Source: Paenibacillus sp. FSL R7-0345
GTDB lineage: Bacteria > Bacillota > Bacilli > Paenibacillales > Paenibacillaceae
Direction: 5' to 3'
DNA length: 64,000 bases
Assembly: GCF_038595055.1 (NCBI RefSeq)
Contig: NZ_CP152002.1
Coordinates: 4,818,501 to 4,882,500 of the forward strand
The position numbers and the translations under genes were made by a program. The notes under the pieces are model-generated. The model did no database searches. It was not told the DNA's origin and was given only the letters and a program-made list of their open reading frames with translations. This document shows, one piece after another, positions 34,594 through 43,099 of this stretch; the first letter of the stretch is position 1, and every line of letters starts with the position of its first letter.

Positions 34594-35652
34594 CTATCCG
34601 CTCAGAACCGGCCGGCGTAGAACAAACTGGGCCACACAGCCTGCGTCCCCTCCCGGGGCAGGCTGCTGAATCCGCCGCTGGATGCTCCCGATCAGCAGCT
34701 CCGAAGCCATCGCCCCCATCTGCGCAACACTCTCGTCCGGCATACCGGGAAAAGGTACTACCGCTGCCGGCATTGCACTGGCACCCTCACTAGTACGCTC
34801 CCGGCCAACCTCCGCCAGTCCCGTACCCCCGTTATCTGCCTTATGCTCACCTGTTATCACCAGACTACTATTCCCACTATCCACTTCTTCCCGGCCAACC
34901 TCCGCCGGTCCCGTACTTCCGCCATCTGCCTTATGCTCAGCAGTTATCACTAGACTACTACTCCCACTATCTACTTCTTCCCAGCCAACCTCCACCAGAC
35001 TCGTTCTCCCGCCATCTGCCTCGTATTCTCCAGATATCACCAGATCATTACTCACACTCCCGCCATCCCCAGCCAGGCTGTTACTCTCACCACCTGCGCT
35101 TTCCCGGCCCACCTTCGTCTGACTGGCGCTCCCGTCATCCGTTTCATACTGATCCGCCGCCATCTCACCTCCGCTGCCCGCCGCCGGCCCATCCTCCACC
35201 AGCACGAACGGATAGCCCTCCTGCCGCAGGAAGCCCACAACCGAGCTGCTCCGGCGGGCGGAGAGCAGGATGGCCCCATCGGCCCGGCCGCCCTTCAGCA
35301 GCCGGGAGACGGACTCCAGCTCCCCCTGTTCCCCATCGCCGGAGGCGAGCTGGATGTCGTAGCCCAGCTTGCCGGCACCGAGCACAATCCCCCGGATCAC
35401 CTCCATAAAGTAGAGGTTGGCCGGCCATATCTCTGCCATGTCCGGCAGCAGGACACAGATGCAATGGGTAGTCCGCGACACCAGATTTTGCGCGATAATA
35501 TTCGGCGTATAGCCCAGCTCCTCCATCGTCTGCCGGACTTTACGGGAGGTCTCCTCGCGTACGTTGGCATGACCTGACAATACCCTGGAGACGGTGGACA
35601 CGGAGACGCCCGACCGGCGGGCCACCTTTTTCATCGTAACGGTCATAGACAC
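34594..35652 (-). CDS. LacI-type regulator disrupted by an internal 30-residue repeat array
   Basis: 352 residues. The headpiece is complete (VTMKKVARRSGVSVSTVSRV) and the first ligand subdomain runs normally to PFVLVEDGP near residue 158. From about residue 172 to 272 (and a partial unit to ~290) the family's second subdomain is replaced by Gly/Ser/Glu/Asp-rich repeats. The last ~55 residues resume a LacI-like end (MGAMASELLIGSIQRRIQ, then FVLRRP). The GTG at 35652 has GGAGG 9 bp upstream. Between binding protein and GH13 genes, it would be the local repressor, but ligand control is probably lost or altered. Confidence 0.83.
   Translation of the reverse strand: MSMTVTMKKVARRSGVSVSTVSRVLSGHANVREETSRKVRQTMEELGYTPNIIAQNLVSRTTHCICVLLPDMAEIWPANLYFMEVIRGIVLGAGKLGYDIQLASGDGEQGELESVSRLLKGGRADGAILLSARRSSSVVGFLRQEGYPFVLVEDGPAAGSGGEMAADQYETDDGSASQTKVGRESAGGESNSLAGDGGSVSNDLVISGEYEADGGRTSLVEVGWEEVDSGSSSLVITAEHKADGGSTGPAEVGREEVDSGNSSLVITGEHKADNGGTGLAEVGRERTSEGASAMPAAVVPFPGMPDESVAQMGAMASELLIGSIQRRIQQPAPGGDAGCVAQFVLRRPVLSG
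34780..35139 (-). repeat. 90-bp tandem minisatellite within the LacI-type gene
   Basis: Two full 90-bp units occupy 34837-34926 and 34927-35016. A 123-bp unit (with an extra 33 bp) lies at 35017-35139 and a partial unit below 34836. Each encodes 30 residues of the type DGG.T...EVG.EEVDSG followed by SSLVIT.EHKA. The reading frame is kept throughout, since 90 and 33 are multiples of three. Confidence 0.88.
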
Positions 35653-35792
35653 TGCAATCAGCCTCCTCTCCAACACCACTCTCTCCACTTTCATGCCTTT
35701 AATAGCACTCCTGCTGTGTCACTCTTCCCTGTTTTCAATCTGCTAGCCTGCTCTGATGAGGGTTGCCGACCGGCCAACTCCCACAGACAATC

Positions 35793-35822
35793 CCGCCCCG
35801 CGCAACGGATTGCGCGGGGCGG
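35793..35822. terminator. Very stable stem-loop after the binding protein gene
   Basis: A 13-bp GC-rich perfect stem (CCGCCCCGCGCAA and complement) with a 4-nt loop lies 12 bp after the stop of the minus-strand binding protein. No T-run follows, so it may protect the mRNA 3' end or attenuate read-through into the LacI-like gene rather than act as a full terminator. Confidence 0.65.
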
Positions 35823-35834
35823 ATGACAAGCGGA

Positions 35835-37442
35835 TTATTTTACACTGGTATAACGGCTGTAGGCTTCGGTACGGATCTTGAGCAGCTTGTCGAGCCCCAT
35901 GTCGTTCAGCTGCTTCACATAGGCATCCCAGCCCTCATCAATATTGCCCTTGCTGATGAATTGGGCGCGCATCGTGTTCACATAGGAATCAATGTCGGTG
36001 GTAAGCGTCGGCAGCTCCTCGAACTCCTCGGCGGTGTACATTACGTTAGGGAACGGCTCAGTCACATACTCGCTGCCCAGCTTATCAAGCTGCAGCTTCA
36101 GGCCGTCACCGGATTCTGTGCTCAGCACGATCTTTTTCTCAAAATCCGGGCTGACATATTTCGGACCGAAGTCACGCAGCGACTGCTCCCAGTACCAGGC
36201 ATCGGCGCTGGTTCCGGCAGGAGGGTCCATCAGCGTATAGGTGCCGTCATCGTTCTTCTGGATAACCGTACCGATTGCGCCCCAGAAGTTCTGGATGCTC
36301 GCTTCATCGGTGTAGAACTGGTCCGCCCAGCGTGCGGCGATTTCCGGCGTTTTGCAGGAGGAGGTGATCAGGAACTCGTTGCGGGCCAGGTTCATCCCGT
36401 TCGGATTGCCGATCGTGTAGCGCTTGCCGTCCGGTCCGGCGATTGGCGGAATCGTTACGTACTGCTCGCCCCATTTGCCGAATACCGCATCCGGTGTCCA
36501 CTGGTAGGAGAAGCCCACTACCGGAGCATCAGGGTTCTGGAACTTGGCGGATCTCATCGTGTCGTCCTGGGTAAACAGCTCTTTGTCGAGCAGGCCTTCG
36601 GTGTACAGCTTATTTTCCCATTTCAGGCCTTCCTTATATTCCTCCGAGGTCGGATAGTATACCGCTTTACCGTCCTTCACCAGCATGTTGTTGTTGTTGA
36701 GGTCGGCGATGCCGAACGGACTGATCAGGTCATTGCTCACTTCAATATACGGAATCTCATCCGCCTTGCCGTTGCCGTTCGGGTCCTGCTCCTTGAACGC
36801 CTTCATTACGTTGTACAGCTCGTCGATGGTCTCAGGAACCTTCAGGCCGAGCTTGTCGAGCCATGTTTTGTTGATAACCGGCTGGCGTGAGCTTTTTGGA
36901 CGCGATGGCAGTCTGGCCGGCAACGAGTAGATTTTACCGTCCGGGAATGTGCTGATCTTTTTCATATCCGGCGTCTCTTCCATAGCAGCCTTGAGGTTAG
37001 GCATATACTGGTCGATATAGTCATCCAGCGGACGGAAATAGCTCAGGTTGTTCACGATATCGGAATCAGAGAAGGTCTGATCCCCGATCACCACATCCGG
37101 CAGCGTGCCGCTGGCCAGCATGATCGATTTTTGCTCGCCCCAGTCGTTGGAGGACATGACCTGCCAGTCGATTTTTACATTCGTATTCGTTTCCAGATCC
37201 TTCAGCCACTGGTTTTGCGTGAACGTGTCGCCCATGCTGCCCCAGCGCACAGTCAGCACCTTCAGTGTTACCGGCTCACTTACAATCGGCAACCCTTCCT
37301 TATTGAAGCTGCTTGTATCACTGTTAACAGCATTGTTCTCCCCGTTACCGCCGCCGCAGCCCGCGAGTCCGGCAACCATTACGGCTGCCAGCAGGCCGGT
37401 TGTCAGCTTTTTGGCTGTCCTGTTCTTACTCCGTTTAACCAT
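35835..37442 (-). CDS. ABC carbohydrate transporter substrate-binding lipoprotein
   Basis: 535 residues. A signal with Lys/Arg-rich start and lipobox LAGCGGG (Cys near residue 29) is followed by a Gly/Asn linker. The family 1 LplA-like fold shows WLDKLGLKVPETIDELYNVM and DPNGNGKADEIPY. The ATG follows GGGGGAG. It is the first gene of the minus-strand locus (binding protein, LacI-like, GH13, permeases, GH31) and diverges from a two-component system. A hairpin after its stop could raise its transcript over the permeases. Confidence 0.93.
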   Translation of the reverse strand: MVKRSKNRTAKKLTTGLLAAVMVAGLAGCGGGNGENNAVNSDTSSFNKEGLPIVSEPVTLKVLTVRWGSMGDTFTQNQWLKDLETNTNVKIDWQVMSSNDWGEQKSIMLASGTLPDVVIGDQTFSDSDIVNNLSYFRPLDDYIDQYMPNLKAAMEETPDMKKISTFPDGKIYSLPARLPSRPKSSRQPVINKTWLDKLGLKVPETIDELYNVMKAFKEQDPNGNGKADEIPYIEVSNDLISPFGIADLNNNNMLVKDGKAVYYPTSEEYKEGLKWENKLYTEGLLDKELFTQDDTMRSAKFQNPDAPVVGFSYQWTPDAVFGKWGEQYVTIPPIAGPDGKRYTIGNPNGMNLARNEFLITSSCKTPEIAARWADQFYTDEASIQNFWGAIGTVIQKNDDGTYTLMDPPAGTSADAWYWEQSLRDFGPKYVSPDFEKKIVLSTESGDGLKLQLDKLGSEYVTEPFPNVMYTAEEFEELPTLTTDIDSYVNTMRAQFISKGNIDEGWDAYVKQLNDMGLDKLLKIRTEAYSRYTSVK

Positions 37443-37514
37443 GTATTACTCCCCCGTTTCTTATATGTGCTTTCGCTTTACATGTCTAATCATAACGGCT
37501 CGCCGCTTTGCATT

Positions 37515-37637
37515 CCGGACGCTTTGCGGCCGTTATTCGGACCTCTGGCGCACATCTGCCTGTTTTCCGTACACGGATCTTCCCGCCTGGCCCCTTTTTC
37601 ATAACACTTTCCAGACCTTTGATAGCGCTTTCCGGAC
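37515..37637 (+). promoter_or_regulatory. CGGAC direct-repeat array between binding protein and sensor kinase genes
   Basis: CCGGAC-like cores start at 37515, 37537, 37566 (CCGTAC), 37611 (CCAGAC) and 37632, with spacings 22, 29, 45 and 21. Several are flanked by upstream TT and downstream CTTT or TTTGCGG. It resembles the array at 32667-32787. The gap 37443-37763 also holds a cre-like site overlapping the last copy; nothing else stands out. Confidence 0.52.
37619..37633. promoter_or_regulatory. cre-like site overlapping the CGGAC array
   Basis: TTGATAGCGCTTTCC has the cre core GCGCTTTC with two mismatches to the usual consensus. It sits between the divergent binding protein and kinase genes and overlaps the last CGGAC repeat, so catabolite control and activation could compete. 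Confidence 0.42.
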
Positions 37638-37763
37638 TTTGCGGCAAAACGTCTCTCTGTACTTATGTTTTTTTCGGGCAAAGGTTTTATAATGTTGATG
37701 TTACCTAAATAAAACGCATTCATTGTTGAAATCGCGCAGAAAGGGACCGGTACGTACCCAGCC

Positions 37764-39506
37764 ATGACCAAAAAAACAGCAGCACCCAAGCCGCTTCCCA
37801 TCCGCCACTATGTAAGGGTTATGATCCTGATTGCCGTCATTGTCCTCATCGCGGATCTCATCATCAGCTTTACATCCATTATTATCGTCAGGCAGCAGTC
37901 GACCCGCTATCTCAAGGATACGGCGGCCCTGTACATTAACCGGATCAATCATGATTTTGGCTACATGAACCACTATATGGGCTGGACACTGGCCAATGAC
38001 GAGACGCTGAACACGATGAACGCCTACCGCATCAACAGCATTGAATTCCTCAAGTCCAACGAGAATCTGCACAAAAAATTTACCGAGCTGCAGAAGAACT
38101 ACGGACAGGAATATCATTTTTTCTACTATTTAAAAAATCAGTCCTACTTCCTGAACTGTGCGCCGATCAGCGTGAACTATCCGGACTATCTGGAGCTGAA
38201 GCGGCAGATCATCTCTATTATTGATGACAAGGAGGTGTACGAAAAATTCTATTCCAAATGGACGCCTATTCTTGTAAACGGCAAATACTACGTCATTAAC
38301 ATCGTCCCGTACTACAACCGCTATCTGATCGGACTGATCTCTGCCGACAACCTGATCCGCCCGCTGCGCGAGATTAATCTGGGGGAGAGCGGCTATGCTT
38401 CGCTCGTGGATGACCAGGGCACCGTGCTCTCCAGTCCCGTATCCAACAGCGGCAGGGCGGTTCGGGGTGAGGGCCGCTTCTCCCTGCTCCAGCAGCCGCG
38501 CACCACGATCAGCAGCGAGTTTCTGAATACAACGTTCAGTGCGAACATGGTGATCAAGTTCGGGGCTTTTGAAAAAATCATGATCGCCCAGCTCCTGATC
38601 GTTCTGCTGTTCTTCATGGTGATCTCGTCGCTGTCGATCATTATGATCTTTTTCAACCGGAGGGTGCTTGGACCGATCCAGAGCTTCTCTGAGAATCTGG
38701 CCCGAATTAATGAAGAAAGCCAGCCGGCAGACTACAAGGGCAGCAAAATCATCGAGCTCGAGCAGGCCAACTCCCAGTTCAAGGATCTCGTCCAGCAGAT
38801 CAAAACGTTCAAAATCGCCATGTACGAGCAGGAGCTGGAGAAGCAGCAGATTCAGCTGGATTATATGAAGCAGCAGATCAAACCGCATTTTTTCCTGAAC
38901 TGCCTGACCAGCATTTACAGCATGGCTCAAATTCAAATGTATCAGGAAATTGAGGATATGGCGATGACCACCTCGAAGTATTTCCGTTACCTGTTCCAGA
39001 ACGGGGAGAACTTCGTGCCGCTGGCGAGCGAGATCGAGCATGTGCAGATGTATCTGGAGATACAGAAGCAGCGCTACCGGGATGCCTTCAGCTATCAGGT
39101 GGAGCTGCCGGAGGAGGCCAGGACTGTAAAGATTCCGCCGCTTGTCCTGCAGACTTTCATTGAGAATTCAGTGAAATACGCCATCTCCCGGGAAAATGAA
39201 ATGCAAATCACGCTCACTGTGCAGCGCAGCCAGCTGGAGGAAGGAATTGCCGGTACGCGGATTGAGCTGTCGGACAACGGGCCGGGATTTCCGCCGGAGG
39301 TGCTGGAGAAGCTGCAGGGCGGACTGCCGCTGGATCAGACCAAGGGTACGCATATCGGCATTATGAACACACTGAAACGGCTGGAGTATCTCTATTACAA
39401 TCTGGCCGATGTTACTTTCACCAATATCCCCGGCAGCGGCGCATGCATCACGTTACACCTGCCCGATCTTCCGGAGCCTGCAGCAGAAAGGAAGTTAGAT
39501 CTATGA
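37764..39506 (+). CDS. YesM-type sensor histidine kinase
   Basis: 580 residues. Helix 1 at about 17-41, an extracellular sensor region, helix 2 at about 274-297 and a HAMP-type linker precede the kinase. The phospho-acceptor is H375 (QQIKPHFFLNCLTSIYSM). The ATPase domain has IENSVKYAI, SDNGPGFPPE and HIGIMNTLKRLEYLY. The ATG at 37764 has only a distant AAGGGA, so the start is somewhat uncertain. It overlaps the response regulator by 4 bp (ATGA). By position it senses the sugar of the GH31/GH13 locus. Confidence 0.93.
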   Translation: MTKKTAAPKPLPIRHYVRVMILIAVIVLIADLIISFTSIIIVRQQSTRYLKDTAALYINRINHDFGYMNHYMGWTLANDETLNTMNAYRINSIEFLKSNENLHKKFTELQKNYGQEYHFFYYLKNQSYFLNCAPISVNYPDYLELKRQIISIIDDKEVYEKFYSKWTPILVNGKYYVINIVPYYNRYLIGLISADNLIRPLREINLGESGYASLVDDQGTVLSSPVSNSGRAVRGEGRFSLLQQPRTTISSEFLNTTFSANMVIKFGAFEKIMIAQLLIVLLFFMVISSLSIIMIFFNRRVLGPIQSFSENLARINEESQPADYKGSKIIELEQANSQFKDLVQQIKTFKIAMYEQELEKQQIQLDYMKQQIKPHFFLNCLTSIYSMAQIQMYQEIEDMAMTTSKYFRYLFQNGENFVPLASEIEHVQMYLEIQKQRYRDAFSYQVELPEEARTVKIPPLVLQTFIENSVKYAISRENEMQITLTVQRSQLEEGIAGTRIELSDNGPGFPPEVLEKLQGGLPLDQTKGTHIGIMNTLKRLEYLYYNLADVTFTNIPGSGACITLHLPDLPEPAAERKLDL

Positions 39507-41116
39507 ATATTTTGCTGGTAGATGACGATTATTACGTAATTGCCGCCCTGCAGAAAAAAATCGGCTGGACCCAGCTGGGCATCGAAACCGTATATACCGC
39601 AAACAATGTGGCCCAGGCACGCGAGATTCTGGAAAAGCATCCTGTGCAAATTCTGATCTCCGACATTGAAATGCCGCAGGGCAGCGGCCTGGAGCTGCTG
39701 GCCTGGATCAGGGAGCAGAATCTCAGCATACAGGCAATTCTTCTGACCAATTATGCCGATTTCAACTATGCCCAGAAGGCGATCGAGCTGCAGAGCTTTG
39801 AATATTTCCTCAAGCCGATTGAGTTCGACAAGCTGATGCTGATCATCCAGAAAGCCGTTGCCCGCGCCAAGGAGCAGCAAAGCAATGAGGAGGCGATTAT
39901 CGGGGGTTACTTCTGGGAGAAAAACCAGTCCAAAAACCTCGAGCATTTCTGGCGGAAGCTGGTCAGCAGCAGCACCACCTCACCAGTGAAGCAGGCGGAA
40001 ATCACCCGCGCCATCGGGGAGCAGAATCTGTCCTATCAGATGGGCGATCTCATTCAGCCTGTCTTGTTCAACGTCTTCCCCCATAACGGCAGCATGGGCA
40101 AGGAAGAGAAGGATCTGTTCGACTTCGCGCTGCTGAACGTGCTGTATGAGCTGCTGCAGCATCCCGGCTACACGGTTCAAAGCATTCTGGAGGTAAAAGA
40201 GTACAACTGGATCGCCATTCTCAAATGGAACGAGCCGCCGCTGGACAATGCCTTGCTGCAGACAACCGGAGCTTCCTTTATCCAAAAGGCGGTGCCTTAT
40301 CTGAAATGCGATGCCTGCTGCACGATCGGCCTGACGGGGGAGCTGCAGCAGGTCGGCAGCAGCCTGAAGCAGCTGCAGAGCTTAGACGGGGAGCTGACGA
40401 GATGCCGCAACCAGACATACCTTGTAGAGAACGATCTGTGCCAGCCGGAGTCCTCCTATACTCCGCCGGATCTGGCCCAGCTTGAAGAGCTGCTGAACCA
40501 GAACAAGCTGGCTGTTTTCCTGGAGGAGGCGATCTGCTATCTGCGCTCCATGCTAAGCTACAAGTCGCTGGACACTTCGGTGCTCGGCCTGTTCCGGCTG
40601 GACATGGTGCAGCTGGTGTACTCTTTTCTCAAGCAAAAAGGCATACAAGCCCACAAGCTGTACGCCGGCAAAACCAATGACAAGCTGCTGCTCCACTCCC
40701 TGCACTCCATTGAGGATATGGAGGAATACCTGAAGTACCTGGTCAACACCGCCATGGAATACCGCGACTTCGCCGACCAGCCCAAATCCATTGCCGAGGA
40801 GATCAAGCAGTACATCCACGAGCACTACGGGGACGACCTGACCCGCAACGATCTGGCGGAAATCGTCTACCTCAATCCGGACTATCTGGCCCGGCTGTTC
40901 AAGCGCGAAACCGGCATCTCCCTCGGCAGCTACGTCATTCAGGTGCGCATCGCGGCTGCCAGACATCTGCTGGAAACGACCAGCCTGTCCGTCTACACCA
41001 TCGCCAGCAAAACCGGCTACTCGAACTACTCCTACTTCTCCAAGCTGTTTAAGCAGGAGGTCGGCTTGTCGCCTAATGAGTATAAGAAGGAGCATCAGCC
41101 GCATGGGGTGGGTTAG
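39503..41116 (+). CDS. YesN-type response regulator with AraC DNA-binding domain
   Basis: 537 residues. The receiver domain has D54 (ILISDIEMPQG) and the Lys in FLKPIE. A long central region (about 130-430) has no clear motif. The AraC domain at about 435-532 has two helix-turn-helix units, ending VGLSPNEYKKEH. The start is the ATG at 39503, 8 bp after AAAGGAAG, overlapping the kinase stop. It is the best candidate to bind the CGGAC direct repeats at 37515-37637 and 32667-32787. Confidence 0.93.
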   Translation: MNILLVDDDYYVIAALQKKIGWTQLGIETVYTANNVAQAREILEKHPVQILISDIEMPQGSGLELLAWIREQNLSIQAILLTNYADFNYAQKAIELQSFEYFLKPIEFDKLMLIIQKAVARAKEQQSNEEAIIGGYFWEKNQSKNLEHFWRKLVSSSTTSPVKQAEITRAIGEQNLSYQMGDLIQPVLFNVFPHNGSMGKEEKDLFDFALLNVLYELLQHPGYTVQSILEVKEYNWIAILKWNEPPLDNALLQTTGASFIQKAVPYLKCDACCTIGLTGELQQVGSSLKQLQSLDGELTRCRNQTYLVENDLCQPESSYTPPDLAQLEELLNQNKLAVFLEEAICYLRSMLSYKSLDTSVLGLFRLDMVQLVYSFLKQKGIQAHKLYAGKTNDKLLLHSLHSIEDMEEYLKYLVNTAMEYRDFADQPKSIAEEIKQYIHEHYGDDLTRNDLAEIVYLNPDYLARLFKRETGISLGSYVIQVRIAAARHLLETTSLSVYTIASKTGYSNYSYFSKLFKQEVGLSPNEYKKEHQPHGVG

Positions 41117-41147
41117 GTGTGGCGGGGATAGATTAGGGAAAATTAAG

Positions 41148-41187
41148 AGCGGCAGTCCGGGATTTTGGGTCCGGGGCTGCCGCTTAT
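41148..41187 (+). terminator. Probable terminator after the response regulator gene
   Basis: A stem AGCGGCAG/CTGCCGCT with further inner CCGG pairing lies 31 bp after the stop and is followed by TATTTG. The T-run is weak. Confidence 0.6.
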
Positions 41188-41290
41188 TTGCTGTGTACGA
41201 TAAAGGTACCTGGGTTAGCTAAACAGTGAGGTCGGAAGGATCGGGGCGTCTTTTTTGGGGATTTTTGCTGCGACAAGGTTCCCCCTCCGC

Positions 41291-41482
41291 ATTTAGTTGG
41301 ATTTTCGTCACTTAATTCCGCTCTTTTTCTAATATTCTAATAACTAAGTGGAAAATCGCCACCTAATATAGCTCCAAACCCCCTCCAAGCACGAAAATAG
41401 TAAAATTAAGTTACCTTTTTCCAACTAGATTTTCAAAAAGGCGGTTAGCCTCAGAATTAGGTGTCGTTTATCCACTTAGTTT
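41291..41482. repeat. Intergenic four-core element, family A, locus 2
   Basis: Cores at 41291-41318 and 41342-41369 (plus), 41404-41430 and 41455-41482 (minus), with periods of 51 and 52 bp and a 34-bp centre. Plus cores read TTAGTTGGATTTTCG then TCACTTAATT, or ACTAAGTGGAAAATCG then CCACCTAAT. The minus-side linker contains TTTTTGAAAAT. The sequence is very close to the element at 34377-34567, 7 kb away. It fills most of the gap between the response regulator and a small broken gene. Confidence 0.88.
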
Positions 41483-41496
41483 GTTCAGCAAGCCCC

Positions 41497-41735
41497 TCAT
41501 TCAAAAATCCACTTCTCCGGAGCTCCCTTAGAGGGAACATCTTCTATATTCAAGGCATTGTGTCTGCGGTAATATGCTGTTTTAGAATCACCGTTATATT
41601 CATATTCGATTATAAAGTAAATGCCTCCCACATGATCTTTCTTAAAAGGGGTTTTCTCCACTGCAATTTTTCGAATATCTGTAACCACTCCACCCTGGGC
41701 TTCTTATTATTCCTATCTTTCAAGTGATTCTTCAT
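41497..41735 (-). pseudogene. Small unknown gene, probably frameshifted
   Basis: An ATG at 41735 behind AGAGAGG opens a frame (MKNHLKDRNNKKPRV) that soon reads into low-quality sequence. A shift of frame near 41690 at a GGGTGGAGTGG string joins it to a well-formed 60-residue frame (VTDIRKIAVEKTPFKKDH, then GGIYFIIEYEYNGDS) ending at 41497. If intact it would be about 75-80 residues. Alternatively the second frame begins at the GTG at 41688. The family is not recognised. It follows the SseB-like gene. Confidence 0.45.
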
Positions 41736-41760
41736 CAGCCTGTTCCTCTCTGCGCTCAAA

Positions 41761-42738
41761 CTAAGCATCCCGCTCCCGCACATACTCCGCAACCATCCGC
41801 TTGTTCTTCTCATCCAGCCGGAAGCCGATGCCCCGGAAGTTGATCACGGCACCGCCCATGCTCGCAGACAGCGCCACAATATCCTCATACGTAGCGACAT
41901 TGCCACCCCAGACGGTTTTATCGTAGCCTTTTTCAAATTCGGGCCAATCTGTGAATACCGGCAGCCATGGCTCACCGTCCTCAACACCGAGAGAAGCAAA
42001 CTGAATAACCGTTCCCTGCTCTAATGTCTTCTTACCCAGCTCATCCGGGGCTGACGGCTGCTCCTCTTTAATCTGCATCGGTACCAGAAACTTTGCCTGA
42101 ACGAGCTCATCCAGCATCCGGGCTTCCGCTGCCCGCAGAATCTGGCTTTTGCCTGCATATTGCTGCCGGGAGTATATGGCCTGGAAGAAGCTCAGCATCG
42201 CATGCTGCAGTCCCGGATTGCTTACAGGAATCTGGATCTCCGGCGTTCCGCTCCAATCCGGCGGCGGCAAAAGCTCGTCCCTGGCAACCACAACCGTACG
42301 CTGTCCGTTATCGACGAGAAGGTTACGGATACCTAGCAAATGAAGCTCTGACAGCAGCCTGCGGATGTCCTCTCTGCCAATCTGTTTCATTTCCAGCTGG
42401 ATCATCTGCTGCAGATAATAGTCGGCTGCATTCGCTGCGAACCTTTCCTGCGAGAATACCCATACCTGATCATTCACCCCAATAAAGGGATAATTCGTGT
42501 GGACATCATACGCGATATATAAATGCTCCGCATTCAGGACAGCATTTTTAATTGCCTCAAAAAGCCTCTGTTCATCCAGATGCTCCTCCCCAAGAACCCT
42601 GCCGTCCGCCGAATTACGGGCAGATTGAAGCAATCCAATCAGGTCCTGGATCGTAAGTCCTTCGGCAGCTTTCATCGACATCGCAGACACAGCATGAATA
42701 TTTCCTTCCGGTCCGCCGTTGTTCCGTTCATTGTTCAT
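41761..42738 (-). CDS. SseB-domain protein
   Basis: 325 residues. The C-terminal ~125 residues look like an SseB N-terminal domain (LVQAKFLVPMQ, PWLPVFTDWPEFEKGY, VINFRGIGFRLD). The preceding ~190 residues resemble a related sensing or binding domain with FIGVNDQVWVFSQERFA and LLVDNGQRTVVVA. It is soluble. The ATG follows GGAGACCTGAAG. SseB-like proteins occur near type VII secretion or toxin-immunity genes in some Firmicutes; that role is only suggested here by nearby SMI1/KNR4 and LRR genes. Confidence 0.7.
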   Translation of the reverse strand: MNNERNNGGPEGNIHAVSAMSMKAAEGLTIQDLIGLLQSARNSADGRVLGEEHLDEQRLFEAIKNAVLNAEHLYIAYDVHTNYPFIGVNDQVWVFSQERFAANAADYYLQQMIQLEMKQIGREDIRRLLSELHLLGIRNLLVDNGQRTVVVARDELLPPPDWSGTPEIQIPVSNPGLQHAMLSFFQAIYSRQQYAGKSQILRAAEARMLDELVQAKFLVPMQIKEEQPSAPDELGKKTLEQGTVIQFASLGVEDGEPWLPVFTDWPEFEKGYDKTVWGGNVATYEDIVALSASMGGAVINFRGIGFRLDEKNKRMVAEYVRERDA

Positions 42739-42876
42739 CTTCAGGTCTCCATTTCATTTACAGGATATGGGTATCGCTTGTTATATTAATACACTAACCA
42801 AAGTCTGCTTACGCAGCATTCACATTGTTATACATAGGTAAAATTAAACAGCGGCCGCCAGGACAGGTTAGTGTCA

Positions 42877-43099
42877 TTAGCGCCGCTGCAACAGCTCTTC
42901 ATCGGGTTTTCTCTTAAGGAAGTCGTCTCCGGTACAGTCGATGTTTACACCGCCATGTTTGACCACTCTGGTCAGTTCTGCCAGCTCAGCAAAAGCAAGC
43001 CGTCCGGTGCCGGTTCATGATATCCGGGTAAGCGTACACCACAGAGGTTTCCATCACCTGAAGGACAAACATCTCCGTGTTGATCCAGTTATATTTCAT
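42877..43099 (-). pseudogene. Small frameshifted gene of unknown family
   Basis: An ATG at 43099 behind GAGAGGTG begins MKYNWINTEMFVLQVMETSV, and the frame stops early at a TGA about 37 codons in. A one-base shift near 43000 continues as AFAELAELTRVVKHGGVNID and DCTGDDFLKRKPDEELLQRR, ending with TAA at 42877-42879. The total of 223 bp is one base more than 74 codons. This looks like a recent single-base lesion in a ~74-residue gene. The rest of the gap 42739-43233 holds nothing I can identify. Confidence 0.62.
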
